A DNA stretch of 64,000 nt from Aquatica leii (GCA_035610365.1 CM069435.1:64043389-64107388), one strand, 5' to 3'. Numbered from the stretch's first letter, positions 1 through 12,830 are shown. The notes: generated from the sequence alone by a model not told the origin. A program made the numbers and translations.

Positions 1-700
1 CTACATGTAGTAGTAATGCCTGAATATCATCAACGTCATTAAAATGTTAGTGGTGTTCCATTTCAACAAGTTAATTTTGAATATAATTAGCAAGCTTCGA
101 TTCTTTTTCTAAATTGAGTCTTACTTTCTTCAAAGCCGTTTTATTGCATTGTTCTGATACTTCATCTTAAGATCGTTGGATATTATAGATAGCATGCAAT
201 AGCCTTTTTGTTAAACTTCCATATCACTGGTAAATTAGACTTGTAAAAACTTTTCATATCCCGTGGATTTTCCGAATGATAAATCAGCATTGGTTTCAGT
301 TTTAAATTTACCAATGCATTACTGTCTCGTGACAGAGTTAAGCAATCCTTCGCAGCTTTAAACCCTGACGCCGTTCTCTCTTCTTGTGATTGTGTTTCTA
401 TTTATTCTGAAAATTTCAGCACTAGTTATGCAAATGTTGCGAATTTCAGCTCTACGTTAAAAATTTTCAAATCATCCACGTGATGCTGAAAACTGTTCTT
501 CATTGTTTCCTTCTTCTTGGTATTTTAAGAAGTTAAATAAACTTCTCAACGTTTTCTACAATCCTACTTTGTGTGGAATTAATTTTTTTTATTAGTCACG
601 TTGTGGTTTTCAACGGATGTTTTTATTTTCTTTGGCTGGCTTAATTGATGAAATAGTTGAGTAAGACAATCATGTTTGTAGTAATACTGGATTTTTTTTT
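1..700 (-). pseudogene. Tigger/pogo-type transposase relic, open at left edge
   Basis: Minus-strand translation across several frames gives recognisable pieces of a Tigger (pogo superfamily, DDE_1) transposase: a CENP-B-type DNA-binding segment with SASRGWFENFKRR near 480-510, then the start of the DDE domain with GFKAAKDCLTL and LIYHSENPRD near 240-365, followed by KSNLPVIWKFNKKA. These blocks are in family order. Stops and frameshifts separate them, and the catalytic core after position 200 is not recognisable, so the copy is dead. It continues beyond the left edge. The identification rests on matching remembered family motifs, without alignment. Confidence 0.72.
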
Positions 701-941
701 CACCTTTTTCTATTCGATTCATTATGCTTTATTTTGTTTCTTCATTAATTATTGATGTAAAGAGCGTATAACCAATGTCGTGAAACTAATTGACTTGTTA
801 CTAAAAATTCGGTTTTGTTTCGATCTAGAATACTCTGTTTTGTAGTTTCGAAGAGCTAGTCAAATTTCGTTTATAAAAATACAAATGTATGACTAGCTAT
901 TTGTTACAAGCTTTATGTCATACGAACCTTGCACGGCCAAC

Positions 942-2230
942 TCACACAGTCGGAGGTAGGGGAGGTTCACAGGAAGTATGCTTAAGGGCGCCAGATCTGG
1001 TCCAAGATAACACTGCTGCCTCGATCACGACAGACGATCCAAACTTGTAACTCAATTTGAGGTTCGTAATCCTTATTACTCTGATGTTCAAGTAGCCAAA
1101 ATTAGTTAATAGATAACGATAATCACAGGAAAAAGAAAAATAACAAGAGAGATTAACAATTATAATCACTTTAATGTATTAACGTTGAATACTAATAAGA
1201 ATATATGAAATTTCTGCACCTCTCAATGCTCGAATGGTTTCCACGTAGAATTAACAAATATCACAGTTTTAATGTAGTAGCGCAGTAGATTGACAATTAT
1301 ACGCTAAAAGCGCAATCCTTAAATATTAGCATGACTAATAATTTTCGTTAACAAGTGTAGAAAACTTTGATTTCACAATACATAAGATTTACTAGATTAT
1401 ATCGAAGTTCTAATACATGAATGCCCGTAGTAGCGGCAACACACACTACACATTGACGTTAGGTCGAAACGAACAGCACAGAAAAGGTCGAAGTAAATAT
1501 TTTTCACACACACAGCATGCGATACAGTAAAGTGAATGATTACAGTTACATTTTTGGTATATAAGCATTAAATATAATTACGGTCGTTAATATTGATCAA
1601 AATTCTGTGAGTAACTTTCGTGAAAACGATATAAAAATTAAGTAAATAAACTCACCCGAAGTCCAGTTTCCACTTCGAAGAAAACGTTTTCCCCTCCAGC
1701 GGCCTGTAATAATTATTTAAAAGCAAATCGTGTCACACACCAACTCACGAAGAATAGTAAGCTACAAAATTTGTATTAATAACTCATTAAGTATTATATA
1801 AAAACCCGTGTATCGAATACTGTAGGTAGTAATTCAGAACAGGTGGCTGATAACACAATCGACTTCTATTCCCCAAAGCAGCATCTACGACGCAGTGTTC
1901 GACGAGACCTCAATGTTATTTAAGTAGCAGGCCCTCACAACAGCTTATATGCTCGGTAGCATTATTCATTAATGGTACTTATGCATCCTTATTACTGCTT
2001 GAAATACACAATGGCTGGCAACGTGGTGGGAACCGGCTATCACATTAATATAGAAATTACGAAGGACTCTTAATAGAATGAAGACAAAAATATCTTACCC
2101 TGTGCCGAAAGAATCGTAATAAATTCTCAATCGCCTTATAAATTTGTGTCCATCACACGTGATGTTCTTAAAAATTTGAAAATCAATTCAATTCGAAATT
2201 CTCGGCACCGGCCCGTTATTGTAGTTGACA
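942..2230 (-). other. Possible host transcript with small spliced exons (weak)
   Basis: A G+C-richer island at about 925-1050 stands out from its A+T-rich surroundings. At 1656-1703 a 48-nt segment is bounded, on the minus strand, by an acceptor-like TTACAG and a donor-like GTGAGT, and is open in all three frames. At about 2100 a donor-like AGG|GTAAGA ends another G+C-richer stretch. Together they could be 5' exons of a minus-strand gene or non-coding RNA. No protein family was recognised and no start codon is convincing. RNA-seq would decide. Confidence 0.22.
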
Positions 2231-2682
2231 GCTTCACGATTTTGTCGTAAAATGATAGTCACGAGAAAAGATCGGTAGAGGGCGTCAAAACCGGAATCTA
2301 ATTTGAATTCATATACAGAGTATTTCGTAATGAAAAATTTTGCACGTAACATATTGACAAGTCAAGTTTACAAGAGAAAAATAGTTGTCATAACTAATGA
2401 CGTAAGTCAATAACTTCAGCTTCTTTTTGTGTTTTGTTATTTAATTAAAAAATTAAAAACACAGACTACAGTGGATTACAATAACTATCAGTGCACGAAA
2501 TGTAAACATTTTTTTTACCGCCTTCTTTGGAATACATTAAAAAATACTATCAGAAAATGTTTTAACAAGAAAATTATTTTTTGTGCTGCCAACATTGCAA
2601 ACGCCAATATTCGTTCGTTAGTGTAGTTACGTAATGAGCAAACAAAGCTCTAGGGTGGCAAAATGAAAACTAAAAATCGACA

Positions 2683-3376
2683 TACGAGGTATATCTACAA
2701 AGTAAGTTCCGTTTGGTTGTATAAAAAAAAACCTGTACAGATACAGAGAAACTATTTGTTGTACAAAAATCTACAACTGTTAAACTACTTTTCTACATAG
2801 CTTCCGAAATTTTGTAGGCACTTGTCATAGCGTAGCACAAGTTTTTGTATGCCTTCTTCATATAAGGTTGAAACCTGTGTTTTCAACCATGTAGTAACAT
2901 GTTCTTTCAGCTCGTAATCATCGTTGAAGTGTTGACCACCAAGGAAAGATTTTAGGTGTAAGAAGAGATGAAAGTCGCCACTTCATCAGTAACCAAAGAC
3001 GGGCGTCCACATCGTTCTTCATCGTGCCCTTGATCACGTTCTTTATTGAACTGTCTGTCCCATCTTCTAACCATTGAATCACTCATAACATTTTGTCCGT
3101 AAACCTCGCAGATTTGCTGTTAAATTTCACTTAGTTTAACTTTTTTTGAATTTAGAAAACGAATCACAGATTTGATTTTACAAGCGGCAGCATTTTCAAT
3201 TAAGGCTGACATCATAAAGAAGCACTACAAAGAACACGTCGGCAGCAGCGATCTGAAAATGGCGTACATGTCTTCTGCTTGAGTCAGAGTAACTGCCGCG
3301 CATGCTCGAAAATGCGATCGCAGCGCTGCCGCGGATAGAAATAGAAACGGAATTTACATTATGGATATACCTTATA
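2683..3376. mobile_element. Internally deleted mariner element with both inverted ends
   Basis: The ends at 2685 and 3374 are imperfect inverted repeats of about 28 bp (core AGGTATATC..AA..GTAA.TTCCGTTT), each flanked by TA at 2683-2684 and 3375-3376, the target duplication expected for mariner. The element is about 690 bp, roughly half the usual 1.3 kb, because the middle of the transposase has been lost. The two arms differ at several positions, so it is not very young. It could only move if a related transposase were supplied in trans. Confidence 0.82.
2785..3212 (-). pseudogene. Mariner transposase, N-terminus joined to C-terminus
   Basis: Starting from ATG at 3212 the minus strand encodes the mariner N-terminal helix-turn-helix region, with VYGQNVMSDSMVRRW and DEERCGRPSLVTDE, interrupted by one TAA. 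At about 2975 it jumps directly to the family C-terminus: DFHLFLHLKSFLGGQHF, then a tail ending in GIQKLVLRYDKCLQ and VEK before the stop at 2785-2787. The DD34D catalytic core between these parts is absent. The 428-bp length is not a multiple of three, so the junction also breaks the frame. No function is expected. Confidence 0.8.
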
Positions 3377-6300
3377 AAACTAAATGTTTAAAGTCAAATT
3401 ATTATATTAGAACAGGTATGCGACAGGTGGAAAAGTCAATAAAAAACTCTTGAAGTTCAGTTAGAATTGCAAAAACCGATATAGTTAATGTAGAATTTGA
3501 CAGATTTAGTAATAAATGTAGTGCCAACATTATATTTCTGATGTTTTTTTTAAATTAAAAAAAAATATATGATTTTACAAAAGACAACACAAAAAATAAT
3601 GTACGTTACTCTCGTCGAAAATTTTATAGCATAACCCACTCACATGCATTAGCGTTCGTTATGCTATGATGTACTTTTGCTTGTTACGTAAATTACTATT
3701 ATGAAACTCACTTTTTGAACGTTACGTAAAGAAAGGTGTAAGAAAAGCAATGTCTTTATGTATCTGTTACCACTGATGTAGGTGTTGGATTACTTTTTTT
3801 AGTAGTGTTTATCATAGTACAACGTAACTGCTTAAATTACAAATTATTGCTATTTTGAAATCCTCTTAAGGGATTCTGCAACTATACTAACAAATACTGG
3901 AATACTATGTATGATTTTATTTGCTTAATTATTGCATCATTGTGTTTCGCTATCAATATTGATTAATCTAATCAATTATTGCATCAGCTTTTTATAGAAA
4001 TTAACGAAAGGAATTCTGTTAGAACATATGTGTTCAGTTAGTCTTAGTGTTTGTTTTGAAATTTGAGTTGTGCGTTATTGTTTATAAACATTGCATGTGA
4101 GTGCAAGTGAAAGTACAGCAATATAAGTTGACTCTACAAACAAAAAATGTGTTGAAGTGTAGATTCTCATTATAAAAAATTTATTGAATTGTAATTGTGT
4201 TGGAAGTGTTGTACTAAATTAAGAAGAAAGGATATAAGTGCGCACACTTTAGAGAGCAGGTTTAACACTTATACCTTTTAACCGACAATACGTAATAGTT
4301 ATTTTAAAAATTGTCTTTAATTGCTATCTTAAGAACTAATAAACTAACCTTGATTTTTTATGTTTTACTTTTGCTTATATTTATAATTTTTTCTTTAAAT
4401 TAACTATAGAAAAGTAGCATTATAATAAGAGGCGATTTTATTCAAGATTGCATCTAGGTGGGGGTACGTTTTCTTAAACCATGTCTACCTAGAGGATTCT
4501 AGATTTTTTAATTTTTAATTTTTGTAAATTTATACAAATTATTCAACTTTATGTAGCTAGTAATTTTCATGCTGGAACAGTTAGCTTTACTTAACCCTAA
4601 ATTATTACTTGAAAGCTTATGAAAAAGTTTATAATTCGCATCCCTTTCCATATATTATACGATTATTCACTTTATAAAAGTTTGCACGTATTTGAACTAT
4701 AACTTTGAAATTCGTTTGACGCTGATAACCTTTTATGTTATTTTAAACTTTTTAGTGTTTTTAATGATCACATTAATTACATTAATTAATAGTAATATTT
4801 TTACAATTACTCTTTAATCTCTTAGATTTTTCGTACATAAAGCAAATTAATACGGCTAGCAACATAAACTATTATCTATCATTTGATGTGGTGGTGTCTA
4901 TTACGTAGAAACTATTACTTTTGATTACTGCGTTGTAGCTGTTGCTGGGCTAACCTGTAACTAGAATTTTTATAGAACGTACATTTTTGTTTCTTTTCAA
5001 TTTTAACTGGTTTATGGTTCTAGTGCTTTTACGTTTCTTGGATTCCATAATTTGTATTTTATATACTGTTAGATTTTTATTTTGTTGCTACTGATAGTGC
5101 TGTTACTTTTTATTATACTTTTACTATAGAGATTTCTTTGCATTTTGACTTAGTTCTTTGTTTTTCTACTTTTACACAGAAATCTGTCATTTAACTAAAT
5201 TTTTTTAAGTTTTTTGTATTTATTTTTTTTAGCACTTTGTTAGCCAAGCATTAATTTCCTGATTACGATTGTAAATATGGCTTATCAACATCACGTTTCT
5301 AATGTGAATTAGTACATTCTTATTTTATATGCAATCGACTGATATCGAGATGGTTCTTAACGTTTGATTTATATTTTCTATGTTTTTCTTTAAAGTAAAA
5401 ATGCAATTTTTTTGCTGTTGAGACTTTAAACACGATATTGTTTGATAATGTTACTATTAGTAGTACAATAGTAACAATAGAAAAAGCGTTTATACTATTC
5501 AAAAATTGTTATCTAAAACACTTTCTACACAATAACCTTAAAAATACGTTCCATGATAATATTATTAATATATGCTCAAGGTCAAATTAAAAGTTAATTA
5601 ATACATGATTAATTATGAGTGAAAGATAATAGAGTCAAATTAGTCAAATTCGTGTAAAAATTAAAATAAACTGAATGTATCTACATTATTCTTCTAACAA
5701 GCTTTATAACATTAAAAAAAATATTTCAAGCTCAGAGTTAATAACTTATCTGTAAGATTATTATTAAGCTGTACAAAAAGCTTTGACAATTTTTATTGTA
5801 TAAACCAAATGTTAATTGACTAGATATTTACATGAATTTGAAGTTCTATTATATCTTATTTCCCGTAATCATAGCAGCATAACTGCTTGACCTTCTTAAT
5901 ATAATTTTACCATATACACGCATTGTACATATACCTATAATGTCTTTGTCTTTAGAACAAAGCAGCAGACGCCATTGTTAATTTGTAGAAAAAATATTAT
6001 TAATAGTTGACGTGCATAACACTTTATAGAATATCGTTTCTTTATATTACTTTTTTATTTATCTAAAATTAAGCTTGATGCGTTTGTTAAGACCTTTTGT
6101 TTTCTAGCTTTTACAGCTGAAAAAAATCGTTTTATAACCACAAGGGATTTCCGATAATTGGGTTCAATATCAAAACTATAAAAACTTTAGTAAGCATCAA
6201 GTCTTACATTACTGTATGAACTTCTTGTGTACTTTATCTATATTTATTTTTACTGTGTTATGAACAGCTTATAAGTTGTTAAAAATACGATTCTTTTTTT

Positions 6301-7006
6301 GAATTATTTAATAAACAAAGATAGCAGTTAGTTAAGCTCATGATTAAGTTTGATGATTGATATTTAGTTTTTACGATATATATTTTATTGTAGTTTGAGT
6401 TACATTATGTCATATAACGTTATGACAGAATTTGACACTTTACATTATTTAGATTACTATTAATGTATATAATTTTAAAATTTTCTATAGAGAATATTAC
6501 CAAGATCCAAACCCAAAAGATGTTCATATCATAGTAATCAAAGAAGTATTTGAAATGTTATGTAATCAATAGTATAACATTTGTTATACAATTTTTTTGA
6601 GAATATTCTATAACTACGTAAACAATTTTTGTTTCTTTTATTTCTAGAAGTTTTGTAATCCACATTTTACAAAACATTTTTAATTAGGTATCAAAATATT
6701 TTTTATGAACCTAACAAACGTTTAATTTTAAGTATGACATACTAACAGGTAAGGTTATTTATTCAATCCAAAGTCCGCTAAATTGACGCTGTCGATGCTC
6801 ATGTTTTATTGTACCTGTTTTACTAGAGAAAAAAATCATGAATTTTGAAAGTTTTTGCGCATTTAAAATTATAATTTTTTTTTTATTTATGTAATTGCCG
6901 TTAGTGACAAGAATCAATCTAAAATAGATTTTTATTGACGTAAGCTAAAGGCACAGAATTAGATTTTTGTCTCTTAGCAACACGAATACTGTTGCATATT
7001 GCAGTG
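3377..7006. other. A+T-rich stretch, no recognisable gene
   Basis: Long A/T-biased sequence with scattered homopolymer runs and no open frame longer than about 60 codons. I saw no transposase, RT or RNA-gene motif on either strand. It is most likely intergenic or intronic sequence, perhaps with very old transposon debris. Confidence 0.5.
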
Positions 7007-7858
7007 ACTAGTTTCTTTAAAAAAACGCTCGGATAGGTCAATTTTTGATTTTGGGGGGAAAATTTTTGATGTCAAACTTGACATTGAGACATCAACAATC
7101 TAGCCCCAGCAACCTTTAACTCAAAAGTTTAAATAGTCAAGGGCGTCGAGCGACCCCTCATTTGAAGCGATTTTTAATTCTCTATTCGACAGCATAGTCA
7201 AAATTGGTTTTATTCAATTTTTTTTGTTCCCATAAAAACCATCTTATGGATTAACACTCAGGTGGGGGTGTTATTTAGAAAAAATCCTTAAACACAACAC
7301 CTTTGACCTTTTAAACGGAACATGTTGCTGTTAACTTGACTTTGTCAAGTTAACCCCCTAGTCCCAACAGCACTCAACAAAAACAAAAATTACAGTAAGG
7401 TGGTCAAGTGACCTTTATTTTAAAGATCTCTTGATCCTAAGTGAGTGCATGATCGTTTTTAGCTTTATAAAAATTTTAAAAATGTAGAAAAAAATTAAAG
7501 CATCATAATTCAATGCCTGAAAAAAACTTATTTGTTCAACAAATGCTCCAATTGTGCGCCACCAACTTTCATGCAATGATACAAACTCTGCTCAAAACGT
7601 TTCCTTACATTTTGCAGGATCTGTGGCCTAATTTGGCGGCATTGGCGTCGACGCAACTCTTTCAGACACCCTGGTCCCATAGCGTAAAATTTACTTTTTT
7701 TTACTGTCGCATAGAAAATTGGAAAACGCTTTAAATGAAAGTTCACTCGATTCCTTTTTGTATTTAAATTTTGAGTTAAGGGTTGCTGGGGTTGATGTGT
7801 CAATGCCAAGTTTGACATCAAAAGTTGACCTGTCCAAGCGGTTTTTTAAGTAACTAGT
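7007..7858. mobile_element. Inverted-repeat DNA element with about 200-bp arms
   Basis: The left part (7007 to about 7210) and the right part (about 7680-7858) are inverted copies. Both begin ACTAGTT and share, in the same order, an AAAAAAC.GCT.GGA.AGGTC block, a block with TTTTGATGTCAAACTTG, a CCCAGCAACC block and an ATTT.AAGCG block. A further direct, more degraded copy of part of this arm lies at about 7300-7480 (CTTGACTTTGTCAAGTTAA and CCAACAGC). The interior carries a transposase-like tail on the minus strand. It is best read as a non-autonomous derivative of a DNA transposon. The exact superfamily and target duplication are unclear. Confidence 0.65.
7528..7662 (-). pseudogene. Transposase C-terminal remnant (Tc1/mariner-related group)
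   Basis: The minus-strand frame ending at 7528 reads RRRQCRQIRPQILQNVRKRF followed by EQSLYHCMKVGGAQLEHLL. This resembles the conserved C-terminal tail of a large insect group of Tc1/mariner-related transposases that ends in a similar VNGxxFEHLL motif. Only the last 45 or so residues remain, and the DDE domain is missing. It sits inside the inverted-repeat element at 7007-7858, consistent with that element being a deletion derivative. The family link is from memory of the motif and should be treated as probable only. Confidence 0.5.
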
Positions 7859-8716
7859 CTAACTGTTCTAAAACAGGCGTGTTTTCTTTTCAACGGCCCT
7901 CCATGTATCTATGTATTGTGTTATTGTAAAAAAATGTTTTAAATAAATATTTACCAGACAGTCATAAACTAATTGTCTTCAAAAAATATATTTTTAAACT
8001 CAAAGTTGTTCATCATTTATTTTCTTTTTAATTTCATGTTGTGATACGATGCGTTGTTCAGCACAACAGTTTTTTCAAATCAGCTTGTTTTAAAACATTT
8101 TTTGAAAGTTTGTTCAATCATCTTGTGGTGGTAATTTTGAATTTTTTTGGTCAAAAATCAACAAATGCATTCAGCACGTAGCAACACAAAACATGGGTCT
8201 TTACCGGTAGAAGCTCTAAAACCTGAACGAATAGATCTCAATAAAATTTAATTGAGTTATTGGCCTATTCTTTTTGCACACTCTGTTTGATAATAATCCA
8301 GGGTTTATATAAATAAACAATGTTGTTATCTCTTTTTTATTTGCGGATGGTTTTTAAACAGCAATGATGCCATGTTATACTACACTACTCATTTCTTCAA
8401 TTTTTCTGATTGTATCTGATAGTGAACCTCATAGGGTCTCAATTTAAATGATTTATACATTTACAATTAAAAAAAGTTCTAAACTCTACTCAACTTGACT
8501 TAATAAAAATAAGGGCGGCTAAGCAAAAGCAAATCAAACTAAATTTTTAATTGTAATCACATTTATTTACATTCATAAGCAATTATACCGCAAAAGTATT
8601 ATCAAAAACAAATAATTCTAATTGTAAAATTTGAAGTTATGACAATGTTTTTCTTCATTTTGCTTAATTTTTTTATTTAATCTAATTAGTAAGTAATACT
8701 TTTGATTGCAATTTGT
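7859..8716. other. A+T-rich stretch, nothing recognised
   Basis: No gene, RNA gene or clear repeat was found here. Frames are short and interrupted on both strands. Confidence 0.45.
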
Positions 8717-8808
8717 CATTCTGAATAATTCCAGGATTGAGGTACACTGCGACATGCAACGGAAGTTCGTCTTGTAAAAATCTACAAACACGAAAATTAT
8801 CCAGAATG
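8717..8808. repeat. Short inverted repeat, about 14-bp arms
   Basis: CATTCTGAATAATT at 8717-8730 is matched in inverted orientation by AATTATCCAGAATG at 8795-8808 with one mismatch. The enclosed 64 bp is richer in G+C than the flanks. It could be a small MITE, but no target duplication is visible. Confidence 0.4.
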
Positions 8809-9173
8809 AAAAGTTGTTACAAAAAATGCAACTTATGGAAATTTAAAATCTACTAGAAGTGATAATTTGTTTTGATACAATTCCAAAAATGCTTTTAACA
8901 GTACTGTAGTGATTACATTTTACATCTTTTATTTGTATTTGTATCACCCATTTTTTAAATACAGCAATTTTTTGTTTGCTTCTCAATGTAATGATTCTAT
9001 CGCTGCGAGTCAAATATACCTTTTGAGTTAAAAGTCGCTGAGAATTAGCAACACTAGCAAAAAGGTTTCTATAAGAAAAACATTGTCCTATCTACATTGT
9101 AAACTCACTTTAAATTTCACTATAGTATCAGAGACGCCTAAGTTTATAGGAATTTTTTTTCGTAATAGTAGTT

Positions 9174-9260
9174 TATTTAACGAGTCCCTGTGTAAATTGG
9201 ACGCTTTTTTTCCCAAGAGGGAAAAAAAAGCGTCCAATTTAGACAGGAACGAGTTAAATA
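9174..9260. repeat. Near-perfect hairpin, about 40-bp arms
   Basis: The arms 9174-9212 and 9218-9260 are inverted copies with only a few mismatches; the inner 22 bp (TAAATTGGACGC plus a T run and CCC) pair almost perfectly across a loop of about 5 nt. TTAA lies at both outer edges. Such a compact palindrome is typical of foldback-type MITEs. It could also form a stable RNA hairpin if transcribed. Confidence 0.75.
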
Positions 9261-9853
9261 CAACATTTTATTGCTCGAACAGAGGCCCACAAAGTCTCAA
9301 AATCTTTCAAAAATAATTTGACGTTTATGATGACAAGTGTGCCAAAACTGTCAAAGACGGTTTACAATAGCGAAATATTAAAATTTGTGACAGTTAAGAA
9401 CAATAAATATATATTTTTTGTGCTTCCGTCCGTTTTGACCTATTTTACAGGCATCATAATACGCCGGAAATTTTACTTTTCCGGCCTAGTGTAGTAGAAT
9501 TTGATAACTAAAAGTTGGCACTAGTAATCATTAATTAATTAAACGTCATCTGTCAATGTGTCAAATTTATTAACATACACCATTATCTGTGTTGTTTAGA
9601 GTAGCACTAACAAAAATGGTTTTAAACAAATATAACAAATTTGCTTATATCTTACAATTGCTAAAAACTACAATGGTTTTATTTTCATATAAGTGAAATT
9701 GTAATAATGTTATGTAATTGTCAAATTAATTTCAAAAACAATTGTGTTTCGTCATTACAGGTTTCAGTTTTATCAACATATGTTATTAAATTTTATTAAA
9801 AATCAATACTGCTTTTAATTAATTTATACTATAAAGGTCAGCACAAAAAATGT

Positions 9854-9973
9854 TTTGTATCACGCGTCCTAAAAGTATTTTGCGAGTATTCGCTTTTGTA
9901 GGCCTCGGCGTCACCTCGGCCTACAAATATGCTCATACTCGCAAAATAGCACTTTCTGGACTAGTGATACAAA
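9854..9973. repeat. Long hairpin, about 55-bp arms
   Basis: TTTGTATCAC at 9854 is matched by GTGATACAAA at 9964-9973, and the arms continue inwards through ATTTTGCGAGTAT and TTTGTAGGCC to a short G+C-rich loop near 9910. Differences between the arms are scattered, so this is a real inverted duplication that has aged a little. The high local G+C and symmetry suggest a palindromic MITE. The two open frames crossing it are a by-product of the palindrome. Confidence 0.75.
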
Positions 9974-10746
9974 TAACTATTGTACATCTTTGTTGTAAAC
10001 GCATATCTACAAATCTCGCCATCTTTGTTGAAACACTAAAAACATAATTTCAGACGGCGTAAACAACAATTTGTTTTTATATAGTTTTGAATATATCTTG
10101 GGTTCACAAATTGCTTACTTAACTTTTTAAATTTTTTTTGTTGGATTGTCGTTTTGCTTCTTTAAGTTTATCTATTTCTTTTTTTCTTAATTGGAGTTTG
10201 GTTTGTTGATGATGATTACCTAACTTTATAGAATGTCTTATGTTTCAAGTACTTGTATGAATATTTAGATTTGTATACGTTTTTATGAAACCCCGTACTA
10301 AGTATAAATTTAGCTTAAGTCTAACACAAATTTTTGTACAGATTTAATCTCTTTAATTATATGTTTACTAAAAAAACTTTTTTTTTGTTAACCATAACAA
10401 TTTAACAAATTGAAATAAGGAAATTGTATATTGTCACACTTTATTTTGTTATATGAAATTGTAATTTAAAAAAATAAATTTATGTTAATCTTCACTGTTT
10501 TTTTTAATTCTGAAAATATCTGAGGCTGTAAGAAATTCTATAAACCCATGTTACAAAAAGCTTAGAATATGTTATCTGATTTGGTTTATTTGACGTTCCA
10601 ACTAGGTAAGTTCACGTGCACTAGTTTTTTGTGTTGCCATAAATTATATTTAAAATGTTCAGTTTTTGTAACTTAATAACTTAGAATCAACCAATACGAG
10701 TTGGATATTTTGTAAAAACGAGTGTGAAATTACAATTTCATGCGAA
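9974..10746. other. A+T-rich stretch, nothing recognised
   Basis: No coding frame, RNA gene or repeat that I could support. Confidence 0.45.
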
Positions 10747-10920
10747 CGGAACGACACCAGCTAGAGTATGTAACTTGTAAGAAGGCAGATTGAAATGACA
10801 ACTGGAAAAGATAAAAGAGCGGGTGTTGGATTGTTTGTTTCAGTGTTTGATCATTAAACTTTGATAAATTGAATTTCATAATTAGTCAAATCAGTTTTCT
10901 TTGTTTGTTTTATTATTTAA
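10747..10920 (+). repeat. Direct repeat, left copy (with 12803-12935)
   Basis: From ACACCAGCTAGA through ACAACTGGAAAAGATAAAAG to a block around AAATTGAATTT and AATCAGTTTT, this segment is repeated in the same orientation at 12803-12935 with small indels. Its start resembles the end of Gypsy RNase H, and the rest is non-coding. The two copies bracket the Gypsy relic at 11.65-12.83 kb, so they may be old terminal or subterminal parts of that element. Confidence 0.65.
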
Positions 10921-11649
10921 TACTGACTTTGTTTAAAGTTTGTAAAACTTTTATAATTAATTGTAAATAAATTGTGCGTGCGTTATTCACTGTGGATGCA
11001 GTCTAACCCATCACAAACGCGTAGCGAAGCCCCCTTTAATGTTCGATACGTCTCTGAAATTAGAAGTGGGATCAAGACTGCCAAATGACAATGATGAACC
11101 GTTACGAAAAAGTGCAAGTATAAACGCAAATTGCAGAAAGAGTAAAATTGCTACAACTATTGTTAGTTTCTGCAAGTGCACCAAGTTTAATAAATTTAAC
11201 AAATGTAAAATTGCTAACGTATTATAAAAATAAGTTTGAAAACTCGGAAAGCTGATGCACTATTGTTAATTTTGATGGAATACTTCTGTGACCGAAACAA
11301 AATTGCTTTAATTTAACTGTTTTCTGAAGCCGTAAATAAAACTTTTTATGTTACCATAAACACCCAATTTATTGATGAAACGCTGTAAACAACATTGAAT
11401 ATTCTGAATGTATTAACATTTTAAAAAATGATTTAGTATTTGGCGTAATTGTAATCCGCTACTTCCAATCTATTTGTTAAGGATATGTGTACTATATTAC
11501 AAAGAAGACTCGATAAGCGACCAACGCTATTTCCTTCTGGTTATCAAAGTAGATTGAAGCGCCGAGCATTATCAGCGTGGTTCAAATTGACATCCTAAAC
11601 CTCAACGAAGACACCGCAGTCTATCGCCGCCTAAAAACTCAACAGGAGT

Positions 11650-12830
11650 TCGTGACTCTGTGTTAACCCAGGCCATGCTTCCAAAAGCTGCAGTTAAAAC
11701 CTGGTGAGATTATTTCCTGTTTGTTTGATTCGGATTGTCATTCTTATAAACAAAAATATTGCCGTTTATTAAGTGGTAAATGTTTGAACGACATAATTAC
11801 CTTAGATACAAAACTTGTCACTATTACATCGCCAAATGGTTTTTTTATGGATAAAAATTATAACTAGTAAACATTTGATAAATACAAAATACAGTTGTTG
11901 ATTTTCATTTTTTTATTTAAAAAGAAATGTAGTTCAGACTGTCTTTGTGTTAATTACAGGAAGTTTAATTCTAATATAATAAGTACCAAAAAAATATCAG
12001 TCACCTTTAATTAGCAATCAAATTATTCCATACTATTTTTGTGTGAAAATTGAAATTATTTACATTAATGATGATGTTTTTCGTTTTCATCTTTTGTGCT
12101 TAAATGTTTAAATCGCATCTAAATTGTAAAAGCTTTTTTTAAGTAGGTTTTTCGATTACTTTAAACGAATCTAAATTTATTTAAATTGAAAGTCGAATAC
12201 TTTAGTTTTTATATAAGAGCTGAAGAGATATGCCCTAACTCTCGAAAACTTCTGCACTTCTAAATTGGCTAATACCAAAAGCGCCGACTTAGGTGCGGCA
12301 ATTTCTTGACTTAGCAGCTTACTTTCGTCAATTTACTCCAAGATTTTCGATTATAGCCGCACTTTTGTATCTATTAACAAGAGAAACAACAAAAAAAATT
12401 AATTAGTTTCACAAACACGAGGAGGAGGGGAATAAACTGATTTTCTGTCTAACGTCTGAATCAGTTTTAACTATTTTTAATCCTGACTTGCCAATATAAC
12501 TTCATACAGATGCTAACTCGGTTGGCTACGGTGTTGTACTTTTTCAAAAAAGATAAGCAAAAATTTATCTTATTGCGTCTTTTAGTAAACGTACTACTGG
12601 TCCCGAATCTCAATACCATCGTTACGAGCTTGAAACTCTGACCCTAGTCGGAAACTGTAAAACATTTTTGTCATTTTCTTTTAGTGCGTCATTTTACAGT
12701 CATTACAGATTGCAACTCTCTTAAAGTATCTCGTATAAAACAAGACGTTACACCACGGGTGGTTATTTTTACAGGTTTTTGACTTTGACATTCTTTATTT
12801 CAAAGGAAACACCAGCTAGACAAGATAACT
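11650..12830 (+). pseudogene. Ty3/Gypsy protease-RT-RNase H relic
   Basis: Disrupted Gypsy pol. About 11698-11870 gives PGEIISCLFDS followed by a decayed retropepsin-like stretch. At about 12240-12390 broken frames give the RT connection region, including a match to the family's FLGLAAYFRQF block in shifted frames. At about 12500-12640 comes RNase H with LHTDANSVGYGVVLF and, later, SKRTTGPESQYHRYELETL. At about 12720-12780 comes SRIKQDVTPRVV. The Asp of the TDA motif and the Glu of the YELETL motif are present. Several stops and at least three frame changes make it non-functional. Most of RT and all of integrase are missing. Confidence 0.78.

Noticed and set aside
7513..7734. 73-codon plus-strand open frame
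   Set aside because: It is antisense to the transposase-tail remnant inside the inverted-repeat element.
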